Shown: piece by piece, positions 16,968 through 26,043 of the stretch
How positions within the stretch are numbered: the stretch's first letter is position 1
Layout of the letters: every line of letters begins with the position of its first letter
Source: CADCWK01 sp965218235
GTDB lineage: Bacteria > Chloroflexota > Chloroflexia > Thermomicrobiales > UBA6265
Length of the DNA: 64,000 bases
Direction of reading: 5' to 3'
NCBI GenBank assembly: GCA_965218235.1
Contig: OZ244595.1
Location: 1,488,001-1,552,000, forward strand
Translations under genes and position numbers: made by a program
The notes under the pieces: generated by a model
Seen by the model: only the letters and a program-made list of their open reading frames with translations
Database searches by the model: none
Told to the model about the DNA's origin: nothing

Positions 16968-18293
16968 ATGAAAGTCACGTTCATCGGCGCGGGCAGCACC
17001 GTCTTCGCCCTCAACCTGCTCGGCGACATCCTGAGCTACGAGGAGCTGCGCGACTGCGAGATCGCGCTCCACGACATCAACCAGGAGCGCCTCGACACGA
17101 CCGAGGCGGTCGTCCTCAAGGCCGTTGAGAAGCTCCAGGCGCCGACCCGGGTCACGGCAACGCTGGACCGGCGCGAGGCGCTGAACGGTGCGAACTACGT
17201 CCTGACGATGATCCAGGTCGGCGGCTACCGGCCGGCGACCGTGACGGACTTCGAGATCCCGAAGCGGTACGGCCTCCGCCAGACGATCGCCGACACCCTC
17301 GGAATCGGCGGGATCATGCGCGGTCTGCGGACGGTCCCGGTTCTGGTCGACATCGCCCGTGACATGGAGGATCTCTGTCCCGACGCCCCGCTGCTCCAGT
17401 ACGTCAACCCGATGGCGATCAACTGCTGGGCGCTCAGCGAGTTGACCACGATCAGGACGGTCGGCCTCTGCCACAGCGTCCAGGGGACGGCCGGCGAGCT
17501 GGCGAAGGATCTCGATATCCCGGTCGAGGAGATCGACTACGTCGCCGCCGGGATCAACCACATGGCGTTCTATCTCCACTTTCGCCACAAGGGCCGCGAT
17601 CTGTACCCCGATCTTCAGCGGATCGCCATGGACGGGACGATGCCGTCCCAAAACCGCGTCCGGTACGAAATCCTGCGGCGGACCGGTTACTTCGTGACGG
17701 AATCCAGCGAGCACTTCAGCGAGTACGTCCCCTGGTTCATCAAGCGTGACCGGCCGGATCTGATCGAGCGGTTCAACATCCCGCTCGATGAGTACCCACG
17801 CCGCTGCGAACGTCAGATCGCCCGCTGGGAGCAGGCGCGGTCCGACCTCCAGGCCGGCAGGTTCGAATTGAACACGTCCCGCAGCAACGAGTACGCCGCC
17901 GGGATCATCCACAGCATGGAGACCGGCGAGCCGCGGGTCGTCTATGGCAACGTCCCGAACGACGGCCTCATCTCGAACCTGCCGCAAGGCGCCAGCGTCG
18001 AAGTCCCCTGCCTCGTCGACCGGAACGGCGTCCAGCCGACGGCGGTGGGAGCGCTCCCGACCCACCTCGCCGCGTTGATGCAGACCAACGTCAACGTTCA
18101 GGCGTTGACGGTCGAGGCGATCGTCACCGGCAACCGGGACAGCGTCTACCACGCCGCCATGCTGGACCCGCACACCGCCGCCGAACTCGATCTCGACCAG
18201 ATCTGGCACCTTGTCGACGACCTCATCGACGCGCACGGGACGGAGTTCCTGCCCGAGTTCGCCGGTCGTTCGGCGGCTGTGACGGCGGATTAG
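16968..18293 (+). CDS. melA: Alpha-galactosidase, glycoside hydrolase family 4
   Basis: Cytosolic NAD+- and Mn2+-dependent glycosidase of 441 residues that opens alpha-galactosides such as melibiose by a redox-elimination mechanism. The chain follows E. coli MelA almost motif by motif: NAD loop FIGAGSTVFALN at the start, GGYRPATVTDFEIPKRYGL, DTLGIGGIMR, GLCHSVQGT with metal ligand Cys168, GINHMAFYL with metal ligand His198, FVTESSEHFSEY, and DPHTAAEL near the end. The ATG at 16968 follows GGAG and sits right at the conserved MKVTFIGAG. No transporter or regulator is next to it now; the permease tail at 16170 may be what is left of its importer. Confidence 0.93.
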   Translation: MKVTFIGAGSTVFALNLLGDILSYEELRDCEIALHDINQERLDTTEAVVLKAVEKLQAPTRVTATLDRREALNGANYVLTMIQVGGYRPATVTDFEIPKRYGLRQTIADTLGIGGIMRGLRTVPVLVDIARDMEDLCPDAPLLQYVNPMAINCWALSELTTIRTVGLCHSVQGTAGELAKDLDIPVEEIDYVAAGINHMAFYLHFRHKGRDLYPDLQRIAMDGTMPSQNRVRYEILRRTGYFVTESSEHFSEYVPWFIKRDRPDLIERFNIPLDEYPRRCERQIARWEQARSDLQAGRFELNTSRSNEYAAGIIHSMETGEPRVVYGNVPNDGLISNLPQGASVEVPCLVDRNGVQPTAVGALPTHLAALMQTNVNVQALTVEAIVTGNRDSVYHAAMLDPHTAAELDLDQIWHLVDDLIDAHGTEFLPEFAGRSAAVTAD

Positions 18294-18360
18294 ACTGGGG
18301 TCAGCCGTTCGACCCGCCGCCGCGTCTGTGTGGCCGACGGGCGCCAGGGAGGAGTCACTG

Positions 18361-18945
18361 ATGATCGTTCAAACCAAACCGGCAACCCTTGAAGACCTAG
18401 CCGCGACACCGGATGACGGCCGGATCTACGAGTTGCTCAACGGGGAGATTGTCGTGTCCGCCGCCCCAACGTTCAGGCACCAGCTCGTCCTGCAGGTGCT
18501 CTACCAGTCGCTCTACGGCTGGACGCAGGAGCACGACGGCGCAATCGCCATGATCGCTCCAACCGATGTCGTCCTCAATGGTGCGAACGCCCTGCAACCC
18601 GACCTGTTCGTTCTCACCGACGACAATCACGGTGAGATCGTCAACGGGCAGTTCAATGGCGTTCCGGACCTGGCCGTCGAGATCATCTCGCCGACCAGCC
18701 GCAGCCGGGACGCGACCGTCAAGGCCATGCGCTATGCCCGGGCTGGGGTCCGCGAGTTCTGGCTGGCCGACCCGGATCTGCGAACACTCAACATCTTCAT
18801 CCTGTCGGATGGGGTCTATTCCGAGATCGCGCCGGGAGCCGACGACGCCCTGCACTCGGTCGTTCTGGCCGGTCTGCGGATCGACCCCGTGATTGTCTTC
18901 GAGAAGGTCGAGCAGGCGATCAGCCGCCGGACTCGAAAGGCATAG
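18361..18945 (+). CDS. Uma2-family protein (DUF820, PD-(D/E)XK nuclease fold)
   Basis: 194 residues. The family pattern is clear: YELLNGEIVVSAAPTFRHQ near the start, LQPDLFVLTD in the middle, then PDLAVEIISPTSRSRD, KAMRYARAGVREFWLADPD and a variable end. The D-x(n)-E-x-(S/I)-P arrangement resembles a restriction-endonuclease fold active site (Asp in PDLFV, Glu in VEIIS). Uma2 genes are multiplied in Chloroflexota and cyanobacteria and their biological role is unknown. GGGAGGAG lies before the ATG at 18361. It ends 21 bases from the convergent YfhO-type gene. Confidence 0.85.
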   Translation: MIVQTKPATLEDLAATPDDGRIYELLNGEIVVSAAPTFRHQLVLQVLYQSLYGWTQEHDGAIAMIAPTDVVLNGANALQPDLFVLTDDNHGEIVNGQFNGVPDLAVEIISPTSRSRDATVKAMRYARAGVREFWLADPDLRTLNIFILSDGVYSEIAPGADDALHSVVLAGLRIDPVIVFEKVEQAISRRTRKA

Positions 18946-18966
18946 GGAGGAGCGAGCCGAGTCGAT

Positions 18967-21552
18967 CTATCGGTTGAGTCGGGACGAACGGTGGCGATTC
19001 GACCCCTTTCGCCGAAGCCCTGTCACCGCGGCGACCACGAGCACGCCAAGCATGAGGACGTGGGCCAGGGCGGAGACAGCGAAGCCGACCCTGAGGCTGG
19101 TCGGCTCGTAGCGAAGGTCGACGGTGTGGTCGCCGGCGGGAAGGGCGATGCCGCGCAGGGCGACGTCGGTCGGGTGGATCTCGACCTCCTCGCCGTCGAG
19201 GTACGCCTTCCAACCCGGTTCATAGATCTCGCTCATCACCAGGAAACCGTCGGCCGAGGTCGTCGCGTCGTAGGAGACGTGCTGGGGAGCAAACGACGTC
19301 ATCGTGACACTGCTCGTCGCACCGGCGCCGGGGTCGGCCAGTGCCGCCACGTCGCCCTCAGCGACCGCAACCCTGTCTGGGCGAAACGCGCGTTGGCTGA
19401 TCCGGTTCTTTGCCGCCTCACGGGTTGCCGGGACGATCTGATGCGTGACCCAGGCTGGCCCCAGGTTGCCCAGGTTGTCCCAGATACTGACGTAGTCATC
19501 CCGGTAGACCATTTCGCGTCCGGCCGTCAGCGCGACGACGTCCTCGCGGTCGGCGGGCAGGCTCTCGTCGAGCAGGACGTACCGGACATTGAGGACGTCC
19601 ATGAGACCGAGGTTGCTGGCGTTCGGGAGGATATCGGCGAAGTGGTAGTCCTGTGGGGCACCATTGATCGCCGTCATCAACTCCGCGTAGCGGCTGAGCT
19701 GGACCGGGTTGTAGCTCTGCGTCTCGTAGAGGCCGAAGTAGATCGAGCGGCCGTTGGCCTGAACGGCCTCCGTGTTTGCCTCGTGCCGGCGCTGGACGAA
19801 CGTGCCGCGGCCGCGGGGGTTGTTGTCATCGGCGGTACCCGTACCGATGTAGTGAACATAACGGAAGTGCTCACCAGTCGCCTGCTGGGCGAGGAGGAAG
19901 TCGCCCGCCCCACCGGGCCCGGTCGTCCGGGTGTAGATGTCGGCCGCGGCGGCCGCCTCCGCCGCCGGGGTGTAATTGCCTTGCCAGTCCCGGATGAAGC
20001 GGGATTGCCCGGTCGCCCCGTCGATCAGTTCCAGCCCCATCGGCTGGAGGTAGACGACGACCATGATCGCGATGGGCAGCGCGCGGGAGAGTCGGGTCGC
20101 CCGCGGCCAGCGCCGTACCCAGCGATCGTCGACGATCAGCCAGATCAGCAGCGTGACGAGGGTCGCCGCGATAATCGGGGTCGGCGTGATCATGATGCCG
20201 CGTGTCGGAAACCAGGCGTAGGCGACCAGGATCAGGATGAGTGGCACGAAGACGAGCGGCGCCCGGTGCAGACGCCCCTGGAGCGTCCGGAGCCGGTCGA
20301 CCGACGCCCCGGCCAGGATCGCCGGGCCGACCATCAGAACCGAGAGGACGATCGGCACGTTATGGTGGTGGAGATCGCTCCACATCGGGACCAGGCCGAG
20401 CAGCCAGTGGAGCGGCGAGTTCGGCTGCGTCAGGACGAGGATGGCGAGCGTGGAGCCAGTGAAGAACGGGACGCCGAACCGCGTCCGGGCGAGGAACGGC
20501 GCCATCAGGCAGAGCACGATCGCACCAGCGGCGATGCTGACGTCTCGGCTGCTCTGGGCGTCGACGATCAGCCGCCGGAGCAGGCCGGCCAGGTCGTAGG
20601 GTCCGACGTCGTAGCCGATCACGTCGCCATAGCCGTTGGTGGCAATGGTGGACTGGCGATAGACCTCGATCCGGGGCCAGAGGGCGGCGAGGTTCAGCAG
20701 GGCGCCGCCGAGCATCACCGTCGCTCCGGTCGTCACCATGTCAGCGATGCGGCGGCGGAACGCGGGGCGACCCACGGGCGGAGCGACGACCGCCCGGTAG
20801 ATGATCCAGGCGCTGATCAGCAGGGCTGCGTCGAGGGCGCCCTGGCCGGGGAAGCCGGCCAGGATCTGGCTGACGGCGAAGGCGCCGATCGCCAGTCCCA
20901 TCACGCGGACCTGCCAGCTCCGCCCCCGCAGGGCGAGCTCGACGCCGAGGAAGGCGGCCGGGATCCAGAGCGCGACGATGCTCCGGACGGTGCAGCAGTG
21001 GGTCTCGTGATAGGACAGCGGGCCGAAGGTGAAGACGATCGCCGAGGTCATCGCCCCGATGGCGCCGATACCAAGGGTGCGAGCGAGGGCGTACATCGTC
21101 ACGACGGCGAAGATCAGATCGAAGGCGATCTTGAGCTTGAAGGCGATCAGCGGATCGTGCCAGAGCGTGAACGGGATCATCGTCGGGAAGTACATCCAGC
21201 CCGACTGGGCATCGCCGGCGAACGGGGCGCCCGAGAACTGGTACGGGTTCCAGCCGGGCAGAGAGCCGGAGCGGAGGAGCTGCCCGAGCAGATCGTTCCA
21301 CGGCACCCATTGGGCCAGGATGTCGTGGCGACCCAGCCAAACGTCGTAGACAGCCCGGTTCCAGGCCAGCAGCAGCGCGAGCAGCACGAGGATCGCCAGC
21401 GGGATCGCTTCGCGACGAATCACCGCCCTGATACTCGTTTGGACTCCACGAGGAATGGACGCCCCGGCTGAGGTTGGCACTGACGACCATTCCAGAGGTT
21501 TGGCTGATGCCCCGGATCGCGATGTCGCTCGAACGGAATCGTTATCGACCAA
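18967..21552 (-). CDS. YfhO-type multi-pass membrane glycosyltransferase-like protein
   Basis: 861 residues with about 11-13 hydrophobic segments. After a polar N-terminus comes a membrane segment (about 48-64), then the family motif LPGWNPYQFSGAPFAGDAQSG in the first outside loop, further helices through about residue 500, a ~270-residue extracytoplasmic domain ending SEIYEPGWKAYLDGE, and a last membrane segment with a basic tail. YfhO proteins are thought to help add sugars to wall or lipid polymers, such as lipoteichoic acid glycosylation; the substrate here is unknown. The start is uncertain: TTG at 21552 gives the longest form, and a start 40 residues later would lose only unconserved sequence. 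Confidence 0.85.
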   Translation of the reverse strand: MVDNDSVRATSRSGASAKPLEWSSVPTSAGASIPRGVQTSIRAVIRREAIPLAILVLLALLLAWNRAVYDVWLGRHDILAQWVPWNDLLGQLLRSGSLPGWNPYQFSGAPFAGDAQSGWMYFPTMIPFTLWHDPLIAFKLKIAFDLIFAVVTMYALARTLGIGAIGAMTSAIVFTFGPLSYHETHCCTVRSIVALWIPAAFLGVELALRGRSWQVRVMGLAIGAFAVSQILAGFPGQGALDAALLISAWIIYRAVVAPPVGRPAFRRRIADMVTTGATVMLGGALLNLAALWPRIEVYRQSTIATNGYGDVIGYDVGPYDLAGLLRRLIVDAQSSRDVSIAAGAIVLCLMAPFLARTRFGVPFFTGSTLAILVLTQPNSPLHWLLGLVPMWSDLHHHNVPIVLSVLMVGPAILAGASVDRLRTLQGRLHRAPLVFVPLILILVAYAWFPTRGIMITPTPIIAATLVTLLIWLIVDDRWVRRWPRATRLSRALPIAIMVVVYLQPMGLELIDGATGQSRFIRDWQGNYTPAAEAAAAADIYTRTTGPGGAGDFLLAQQATGEHFRYVHYIGTGTADDNNPRGRGTFVQRRHEANTEAVQANGRSIYFGLYETQSYNPVQLSRYAELMTAINGAPQDYHFADILPNASNLGLMDVLNVRYVLLDESLPADREDVVALTAGREMVYRDDYVSIWDNLGNLGPAWVTHQIVPATREAAKNRISQRAFRPDRVAVAEGDVAALADPGAGATSSVTMTSFAPQHVSYDATTSADGFLVMSEIYEPGWKAYLDGEEVEIHPTDVALRGIALPAGDHTVDLRYEPTSLRVGFAVSALAHVLMLGVLVVAAVTGLRRKGSNRHRSSRLNR

Positions 21553-21923
21553 TCAGGGCTCCGGATCTCGTGATCGAACGGCCGAACCTCGATGCTGGTC
21601 TACCCGATGGTCATGAAGACGGGATGAACTCCAGAACGCTCGACCGCGGATCGTCGAGCAGTGCGGTGACGAAGGCTACACGTTCGGCTGGTGGGTGGCG
21701 ATGTCAAGCGTTATGGATTACGAACGGACCAATGCCGTCAGCAGAGAGCCGGTTCGGAGTTGACCGCAACAAGCCATGTTCGGATCTCCGTTCCGGCTCT
21801 CAGGAGTGGAAATGGACGTCACGACGCTGAGGCCGTCGGGACCGATCTGCTGCCCAGCCAATGGCATGACAAGCTTCCCGAACGGTCTCGCTCTGGAGAG
21901 GTCGGTCGAAGTGTCGTGACCCG
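21553..21923. other. 371-base gene-free interval
   Basis: Lies between the end of the deoxyribosyltransferase gene and the start of the YfhO-type gene, both minus strand. Overlapping reading frames exist on both strands but none has a ribosome site or recognisable protein. No hairpin, repeat or RNA gene seen. Confidence 0.5.
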
Positions 21924-22409
21924 TCAGGAGGAATGCTCTGACGCTTCCGGTTTCACCTGGCCGAGCGACGATAGCCAGGTCATGAGGTCGGCCTCGTCGG
22001 TGAACAGCTCGTCGAGCGCCTCACCGATCATCGGGTTGAGCGCGTCGGTCGGCAGCCAGGTCCGCGAGTCCGTCTTGAGCCCGACGATTCGCCGGGCACG
22101 GCCGTCCGCGTTTCTCGTGGCCCAGGCGATGCCGATCTCGACGCAGATGCCCTCGTCCGGGACGCGACCGTCGAGGATCGCGAGGACGAGGTCGGCGGCG
22201 ATCACTTCGGAGCTGTCGAGCTGGAAGACCATGCGGCGCATGTTCGCCTTTGAATCAGGACCGGCGTTGGGATCGATCTCCGCCATCTCGAGCCCGTCCC
22301 GTTGGGGGAGGAAGACGCGGTGGCCGTGCTCCTCCAGCTGCCAAGTCAGCCGGGCGTTGAACCGCTGCTCGGCGGCGTTGAACAGCGGGGCGGCGAAGTA
22401 GATCCGCAT
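21924..22409 (-). CDS. Nucleoside 2-deoxyribosyltransferase family protein
   Basis: 161 residues starting MRIYFAAPLFNAAEQRFN, the usual N-terminus of the family, then HRVFLPQRDG, SSEVIAADLVLAILDGRVPDEGICVEIGIAWA with the catalytic Glu in the G-x-x-x-E pattern, and a closing LNPMIGEALD. Members move deoxyribose between bases or hydrolyse nucleotide-like substrates in salvage. An upstream ATG at 22457 overlaps the glpK stop as ATGA, so translation may begin there and add 16 unconserved residues. Either way the gene is coupled to glpK, an odd partner for glycerol genes. Substrate specificity cannot be read from sequence. Confidence 0.82.
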   Translation of the reverse strand: MRIYFAAPLFNAAEQRFNARLTWQLEEHGHRVFLPQRDGLEMAEIDPNAGPDSKANMRRMVFQLDSSEVIAADLVLAILDGRVPDEGICVEIGIAWATRNADGRARRIVGLKTDSRTWLPTDALNPMIGEALDELFTDEADLMTWLSSLGQVKPEASEHSS

Positions 22410-22453
22410 CGGTCTGATTGCTCCACGAACTGGTGTCTGGACCGATTGAAATG

Positions 22454-23989
22454 TCATCCCTCGATATCCCGCTCCCAGCCGCGGGCCCGGTCGACGGCCC
22501 GGCGCCAGCGGGCGTGACGGCTGTCGCGCTCATCCGCGGAGATGGAGGGCTCGAAGCGACGGTCGACGCCGAGGTGGCTGCGGTTCCGGTACGCCTCCGG
22601 TGTATCGAGACCAGCACCGATCCGGGCCAGCGCGGCGGCACCCTGGGCCGTCGTCTCGAGGACCGCCGGCCGGACGACCGGGACGCCGAGCAGGTCGGCC
22701 TGGAGCTGGAGGAGCATGTCGTTGGCCGCCGCTCCACCATCGACGCGGAGCTCGGTCAGCGGCACTGGCGCGTCGTCGGCCATCGCGTCGATGACATCCC
22801 GGGTCTGAAAGCAGATCGCCTCCAGGGCGGCACGGGCGATGTGACCACTGGTCGTGCCGCGGGACAGGCCGATGATGAGACCGCGGGCGTCCGGGTCCCA
22901 GTTCGGGGTGCCGAGGCCGGTCAGGGCCGGGACGAAGACGACGCCGCCGCTGTCGTGCACGGACGCGGCCAGCGGCTCGATCCCGGAGGCCTTCTGGATC
23001 AGGCCCAGCCCGTCCCGGAGCCACTGGACGGCCGCGCCGGTCACGAAGATCGAGCCTTCGAGGGCGTAGCGTGGTGCGTCGCCTTCGATCTGCCAGGCGA
23101 TCGTCGTCAGGAGACCGTGGGCCGATTCGACCGGCCGTTCGCCGGTCTGCATCAGGACGAAGCTGCCGGTGCCATACGTGTTCTTCGCCTCGCCTGTCGA
23201 CAGGCAGGCGTGGCCGAACAGGGCCGCGTGCTGGTCCCCGGCGATCCCAGTGACCTGGAGGGCGTCGCCGAGCAAATCACCGCTCGCCTCGCCGAACGGC
23301 CCGGCTGATGGGCGGACCGTGGGCAGCATCAGCCGCGGGATGTTGAGGTCGGCGAGCAGATCATCGGACCAGTCGAGGGTCCGGATGTCGTACAGCATCG
23401 TCCGGCTGGCGTTGGTGATGTCGGTCAGGTGGGCGCCGCCGGTCAGGTGCCAGAGCAGCCAGGAGTCGACTGTCCCGAAGACGACTTCCCCCGCGTCGGC
23501 TCGGTGGCGCAGGTCGGGGAACTCGTCGAGGAGCGTCGCGATCTTGGTCGCGGAGAAGTAGGCGTCCGGTCGGAGCCCGGTGATGCGATGGTACGTCTCG
23601 CTCTGGCCCCGACGATCGATGGCCTCGACCATCGGGGCGGTCTGCCGGCTCTGCCATGAGATCGCCGGGCCGACGGGCTGGCCGGTGTGGCGATCCCAGA
23701 GGATGGTCGTCTCGCGCTGGTTGGTGATCCCGATCGCGGCGATGTCGGTCGCGGTGAGGCCGGCCCGGTGGATCGCCTTGCCGGCGACGTCGATGATCGT
23801 CTCCCAGAGCTGATCCGGGTCCTGGTTGACCCAACCGGACCGTGGATAGGTTGGATTCACCGGTCGCTGGGCTGAACCCACGACCTCCCCGGCGCCATCG
23901 AAGACGATCGCCCGGCTCGAGGTCGTTCCCTGATCCAGCGCCAGGATCGCGGTTGGTCCATTCGACGTGCCCTTCTGTCCGTCCGCCAT
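22454..23989 (-). CDS. glpK: Glycerol kinase
   Basis: Phosphorylates glycerol with ATP to give glycerol-3-phosphate, trapping it in the cell. 511 residues, close to the family norm. Motifs: ATP loop ALDQGTTSSRAIVFD (about 17-31), GITNQRETTILWDR, ISWQSRQT, GTVDSWLLWHLTGG, GIAGDQHAALFG, NTYGTGSFVL, FVPALTGLGTPNWDPDARG and RVDGGAAANDMLLQ. GGGAG precedes the ATG. It sits 75 bases downstream of the TIM-family gene, and its stop overlaps a possible start of the deoxyribosyltransferase gene. Together with glpD at 14-16 kb it completes glycerol to dihydroxyacetone phosphate. Confidence 0.96.
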   Translation of the reverse strand: MADGQKGTSNGPTAILALDQGTTSSRAIVFDGAGEVVGSAQRPVNPTYPRSGWVNQDPDQLWETIIDVAGKAIHRAGLTATDIAAIGITNQRETTILWDRHTGQPVGPAISWQSRQTAPMVEAIDRRGQSETYHRITGLRPDAYFSATKIATLLDEFPDLRHRADAGEVVFGTVDSWLLWHLTGGAHLTDITNASRTMLYDIRTLDWSDDLLADLNIPRLMLPTVRPSAGPFGEASGDLLGDALQVTGIAGDQHAALFGHACLSTGEAKNTYGTGSFVLMQTGERPVESAHGLLTTIAWQIEGDAPRYALEGSIFVTGAAVQWLRDGLGLIQKASGIEPLAASVHDSGGVVFVPALTGLGTPNWDPDARGLIIGLSRGTTSGHIARAALEAICFQTRDVIDAMADDAPVPLTELRVDGGAAANDMLLQLQADLLGVPVVRPAVLETTAQGAAALARIGAGLDTPEAYRNRSHLGVDRRFEPSISADERDSRHARWRRAVDRARGWERDIEG

Positions 23990-24064
23990 CCTGTCACTGC
24001 TCCCGTGTCACGTCATCGTGAGGCGTTCGGCCCGAGATGGCGTCGAACGAACGTTGGGTGGGTC

Positions 24065-24916
24065 TCAGCCCGTGGGCACTGGTGACGGTGGGACACGCGC
24101 TTCGAGCGCGGCGTGGACGACGCCGAGCAGGCCGTCGACGGTCAAGCCAATCCGGCCAAGCAGGAACCCCTCGAGGTCGGGCAGCTCGCGGAGCAGGGCG
24201 CCGGCTGCCTGAACCGAGACGCTGCCGCCGTAGAGAACGGGGACGTTGGGCCGGTCGCTCCCGAACCGGTCGCTCAGGGCCGAGCGGATCTCCTCGATGA
24301 TCGGTCGGATATCGTCCGGGCCGGCCGGGGTGGTCGCGCCGATCGCCCAGACGGGTTCGTAGGCGATCATCACGCGATCGAGCAGGTCCCGCGAGATGCC
24401 ACTCAACGCGATCTTGACCTGTCGCCGGACGGTCTCCACTCCGACGCCATGCTCCCGATCGTCGGCCTTCTCGCCGACACAGAGCATGACCCGGAGCCCA
24501 CCGGCCAGCGCCACGACGACCTTCTTCGCCAGTGACTCGTTGGTCTCGCCGAACAGATTGCGGCGCTCGGCGTGGCCCAGCAGGACGAGGTCGGTGCCGA
24601 GCGCCTCCAGCATCGGGGCGGAGATCTCGCCGGTGAACGCGCCGTCGAGGTGGCCGTCGACGTTCTGGGCGCCGATCCAGATCGGCAGGCCGGTCTCCCG
24701 CGCGGCCGGCACCGCCGCTGGCAGCGAGGTATAGGGCGGGCAGAGGAAGAGCCGTACGTGTCCCTGCTCTAGGACGTCCCAGCCCTTGTCACCCAGCTCA
24801 CTCAGGTAGTTGATCGTTTCCAGCGGCGTGTGGTGGAGCTTGGTGTTGGTCCCGATGATGAGCGCTCGCTGCCCAGTGGCGGGCCGGTCGGACGAGATGA
24901 AGGCCGGATCTGTCAT
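24065..24916 (-). CDS. tpiA: Triosephosphate isomerase family protein, divergent
   Basis: 283 residues with the TIM-barrel catalytic set: Asn24 and Lys26 in GTNTKLHHT, His115 in LLGHAERRNLF, Glu187 in IAYEPVWAIG, and the phosphate-binding VLYGGSVS and FLLGRIGL. The enzyme would interconvert dihydroxyacetone phosphate and glyceraldehyde-3-phosphate, which fits its place just before glpK. It is not a standard TpiA: the N-terminal NWK is replaced by NTK, the usual GHSERR reads GHAERR, and an N-terminal ~18 residues and a long LSELGDKGWDV segment are extra. A related isomerase of another sugar phosphate is possible. GAGGGA lies seven bases before the ATG. Confidence 0.82.
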   Translation of the reverse strand: MTDPAFISSDRPATGQRALIIGTNTKLHHTPLETINYLSELGDKGWDVLEQGHVRLFLCPPYTSLPAAVPAARETGLPIWIGAQNVDGHLDGAFTGEISAPMLEALGTDLVLLGHAERRNLFGETNESLAKKVVVALAGGLRVMLCVGEKADDREHGVGVETVRRQVKIALSGISRDLLDRVMIAYEPVWAIGATTPAGPDDIRPIIEEIRSALSDRFGSDRPNVPVLYGGSVSVQAAGALLRELPDLEGFLLGRIGLTVDGLLGVVHAALEARVPPSPVPTG

Positions 24917-25090
24917 TCAGGATTCCCTCTCGGGTCGCAATGGCTGTGGTCCGACCGGGGCACGAAGGTCGGTGGTTTCTCTCCCAATTGTCGCGCAGTC
25001 CATGCCAACGGGTACCCGCTGGATGATGAGGATGACCAGTTCGGCTCGAGCTCGATCCGGAATCCGGTCCAGACATAACGCGTGGGCCGA

Positions 25091-25119
25091 TTGACCAATA
25101 GTTGATCCTTTGTTATGGT
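25091..25119 (+). promoter_or_regulatory. Sigma-70 type promoter upstream of the rpsP cluster
   Basis: TTGACC at 25091-25096, a 17-base spacer and TATGGT at 25114-25119. It lies in the 330-base gap between tpiA (minus) and the small 73-residue gene. The predicted transcript begins near 25126 and opens with a possible hairpin (GGGAA, 10-base gap, TTCCC). Confidence 0.6.
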
Positions 25120-25246
25120 AGGGAACCTAAGGTGTTTTCCCGGGGCCTCCGGCCGCACCGCTCCATCGTCCCTTGTCTGGCGGCCGGCTGGTCCCATCGT
25201 TGGCCACCCGAATCCGCCGGACCGACCATCAAGGAGCGTCATCCCA

Positions 25247-25468
25247 TTGAGTTCCGCCTCCATCGATGCCAGTACGACGAACCTGACCGTCCGACCGAGC
25301 ACGCTGATCGCCGAGGCGCTGATCGGGCGGCAGAGCGCACGGCAGATCGTCGCCCGCGCCTATGGACTCGGTCTGCCGGACCCGACGGTCGAAATCATTC
25401 TGGCCGCCTGTGGTTCGACGGCCGGGCTAACTGAAAGCGCCCTACCCGCTCAGATGGACCACGACTGA
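25247..25468 (+). CDS. Small hypothetical protein ahead of rpsP
   Basis: 73 residues from a TTG start that has AAGGAG ten bases before it. The middle (TLIAEALIGRQSARQIVARAYGLGLPDPTVEIILAACG) looks like two helices with a helix-turn-helix-like spacing; the ends are polar. No family recognised. It sits between two sigma-70-like promoters and 226 bases before rpsP on the same strand. The TTG start and short length make this a moderate call. Confidence 0.45.
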   Translation: MSSASIDASTTNLTVRPSTLIAEALIGRQSARQIVARAYGLGLPDPTVEIILAACGSTAGLTESALPAQMDHD

Positions 25469-25493
25469 GCTCCCGAACAATGCCGGTCGTCCG

Positions 25494-25522
25494 TTGACCG
25501 GCCGTTCGGGCTGTGCGACAAT
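25494..25522 (+). promoter_or_regulatory. Sigma-70 type promoter for rpsP
   Basis: TTGACC at 25494-25499, a 17-base spacer and GACAAT at 25517-25522. It would give an rpsP transcript with a leader of about 165 bases, long enough to hold a regulatory structure. None is obvious by eye. Confidence 0.55.
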
Positions 25523-25694
25523 CCCCGTTGCTGTCCAGGGGGAGGGGTGTACGGCTGCCCTCCTGGCCGCCGCGGGAAGCCGTGGCGGAAACAGTGCGTA
25601 CCGGCTGACCCGGCGGGATGACCACCGGGTCTTCGTGTGCCGGTTCGCAGGCCGCCTGCATCGCAGGGCAGACTCGCGACCGAGGAGTACGAAC

Positions 25695-26003
25695 ATGATC
25701 AAGATCCGGCTCAAGCGCATGGGCGCCAAGAAGGCCCCAAGCTATCGCATCATCGTCGCTGACAGCCGTTCGCCGCGCGATGGCCGCTTCATCGAGAACA
25801 TCGGTCTCTACGACCCGCTGGCCGAGCCGACGATGGTCCGGCTCGACAAGGAGCGGGCGAGCTACTGGTTCGGCGTCGGCGCGCAGCCAACCGACACCGT
25901 CCGGTCGATCATGGTCCGCGAGGGCGTTCTGACGCAGTCCGGCAAGCTCAAGCAGCCAGCCGCCGTCACGACCGAGACTCCGGCCGAGTCCCCGACTGCC
26001 TGA
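25695..26003 (+). CDS. rpsP: 30S ribosomal protein S16
   Basis: 102 residues. The family N-terminus MIKIRLKRMGAKKAPSYRI is followed by VADSRSPRDGRFIENIGLYDPL, the segment that contacts 16S rRNA in the small-subunit platform. The last ~20 residues (QPAAVTTETPAESPTA) are an unstructured extension. GAGGAG precedes the ATG. It heads the rpsP-khpA-rimM cluster; khpA starts 40 bases later. Confidence 0.97.
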   Translation: MIKIRLKRMGAKKAPSYRIIVADSRSPRDGRFIENIGLYDPLAEPTMVRLDKERASYWFGVGAQPTDTVRSIMVREGVLTQSGKLKQPAAVTTETPAESPTA

Positions 26004-26043
26004 CGATCGTCCGCACGATCCCATTGACGAGGGAGGTAGCGCC

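Noticed and set aside
18991..21471. An 826-codon open frame on the plus strand opposite the YfhO-type gene
   Set aside because: It is the antisense of a clear membrane protein. Its product is a run of R, D, G and H without any fold-like pattern, as expected from third-position GC bias.
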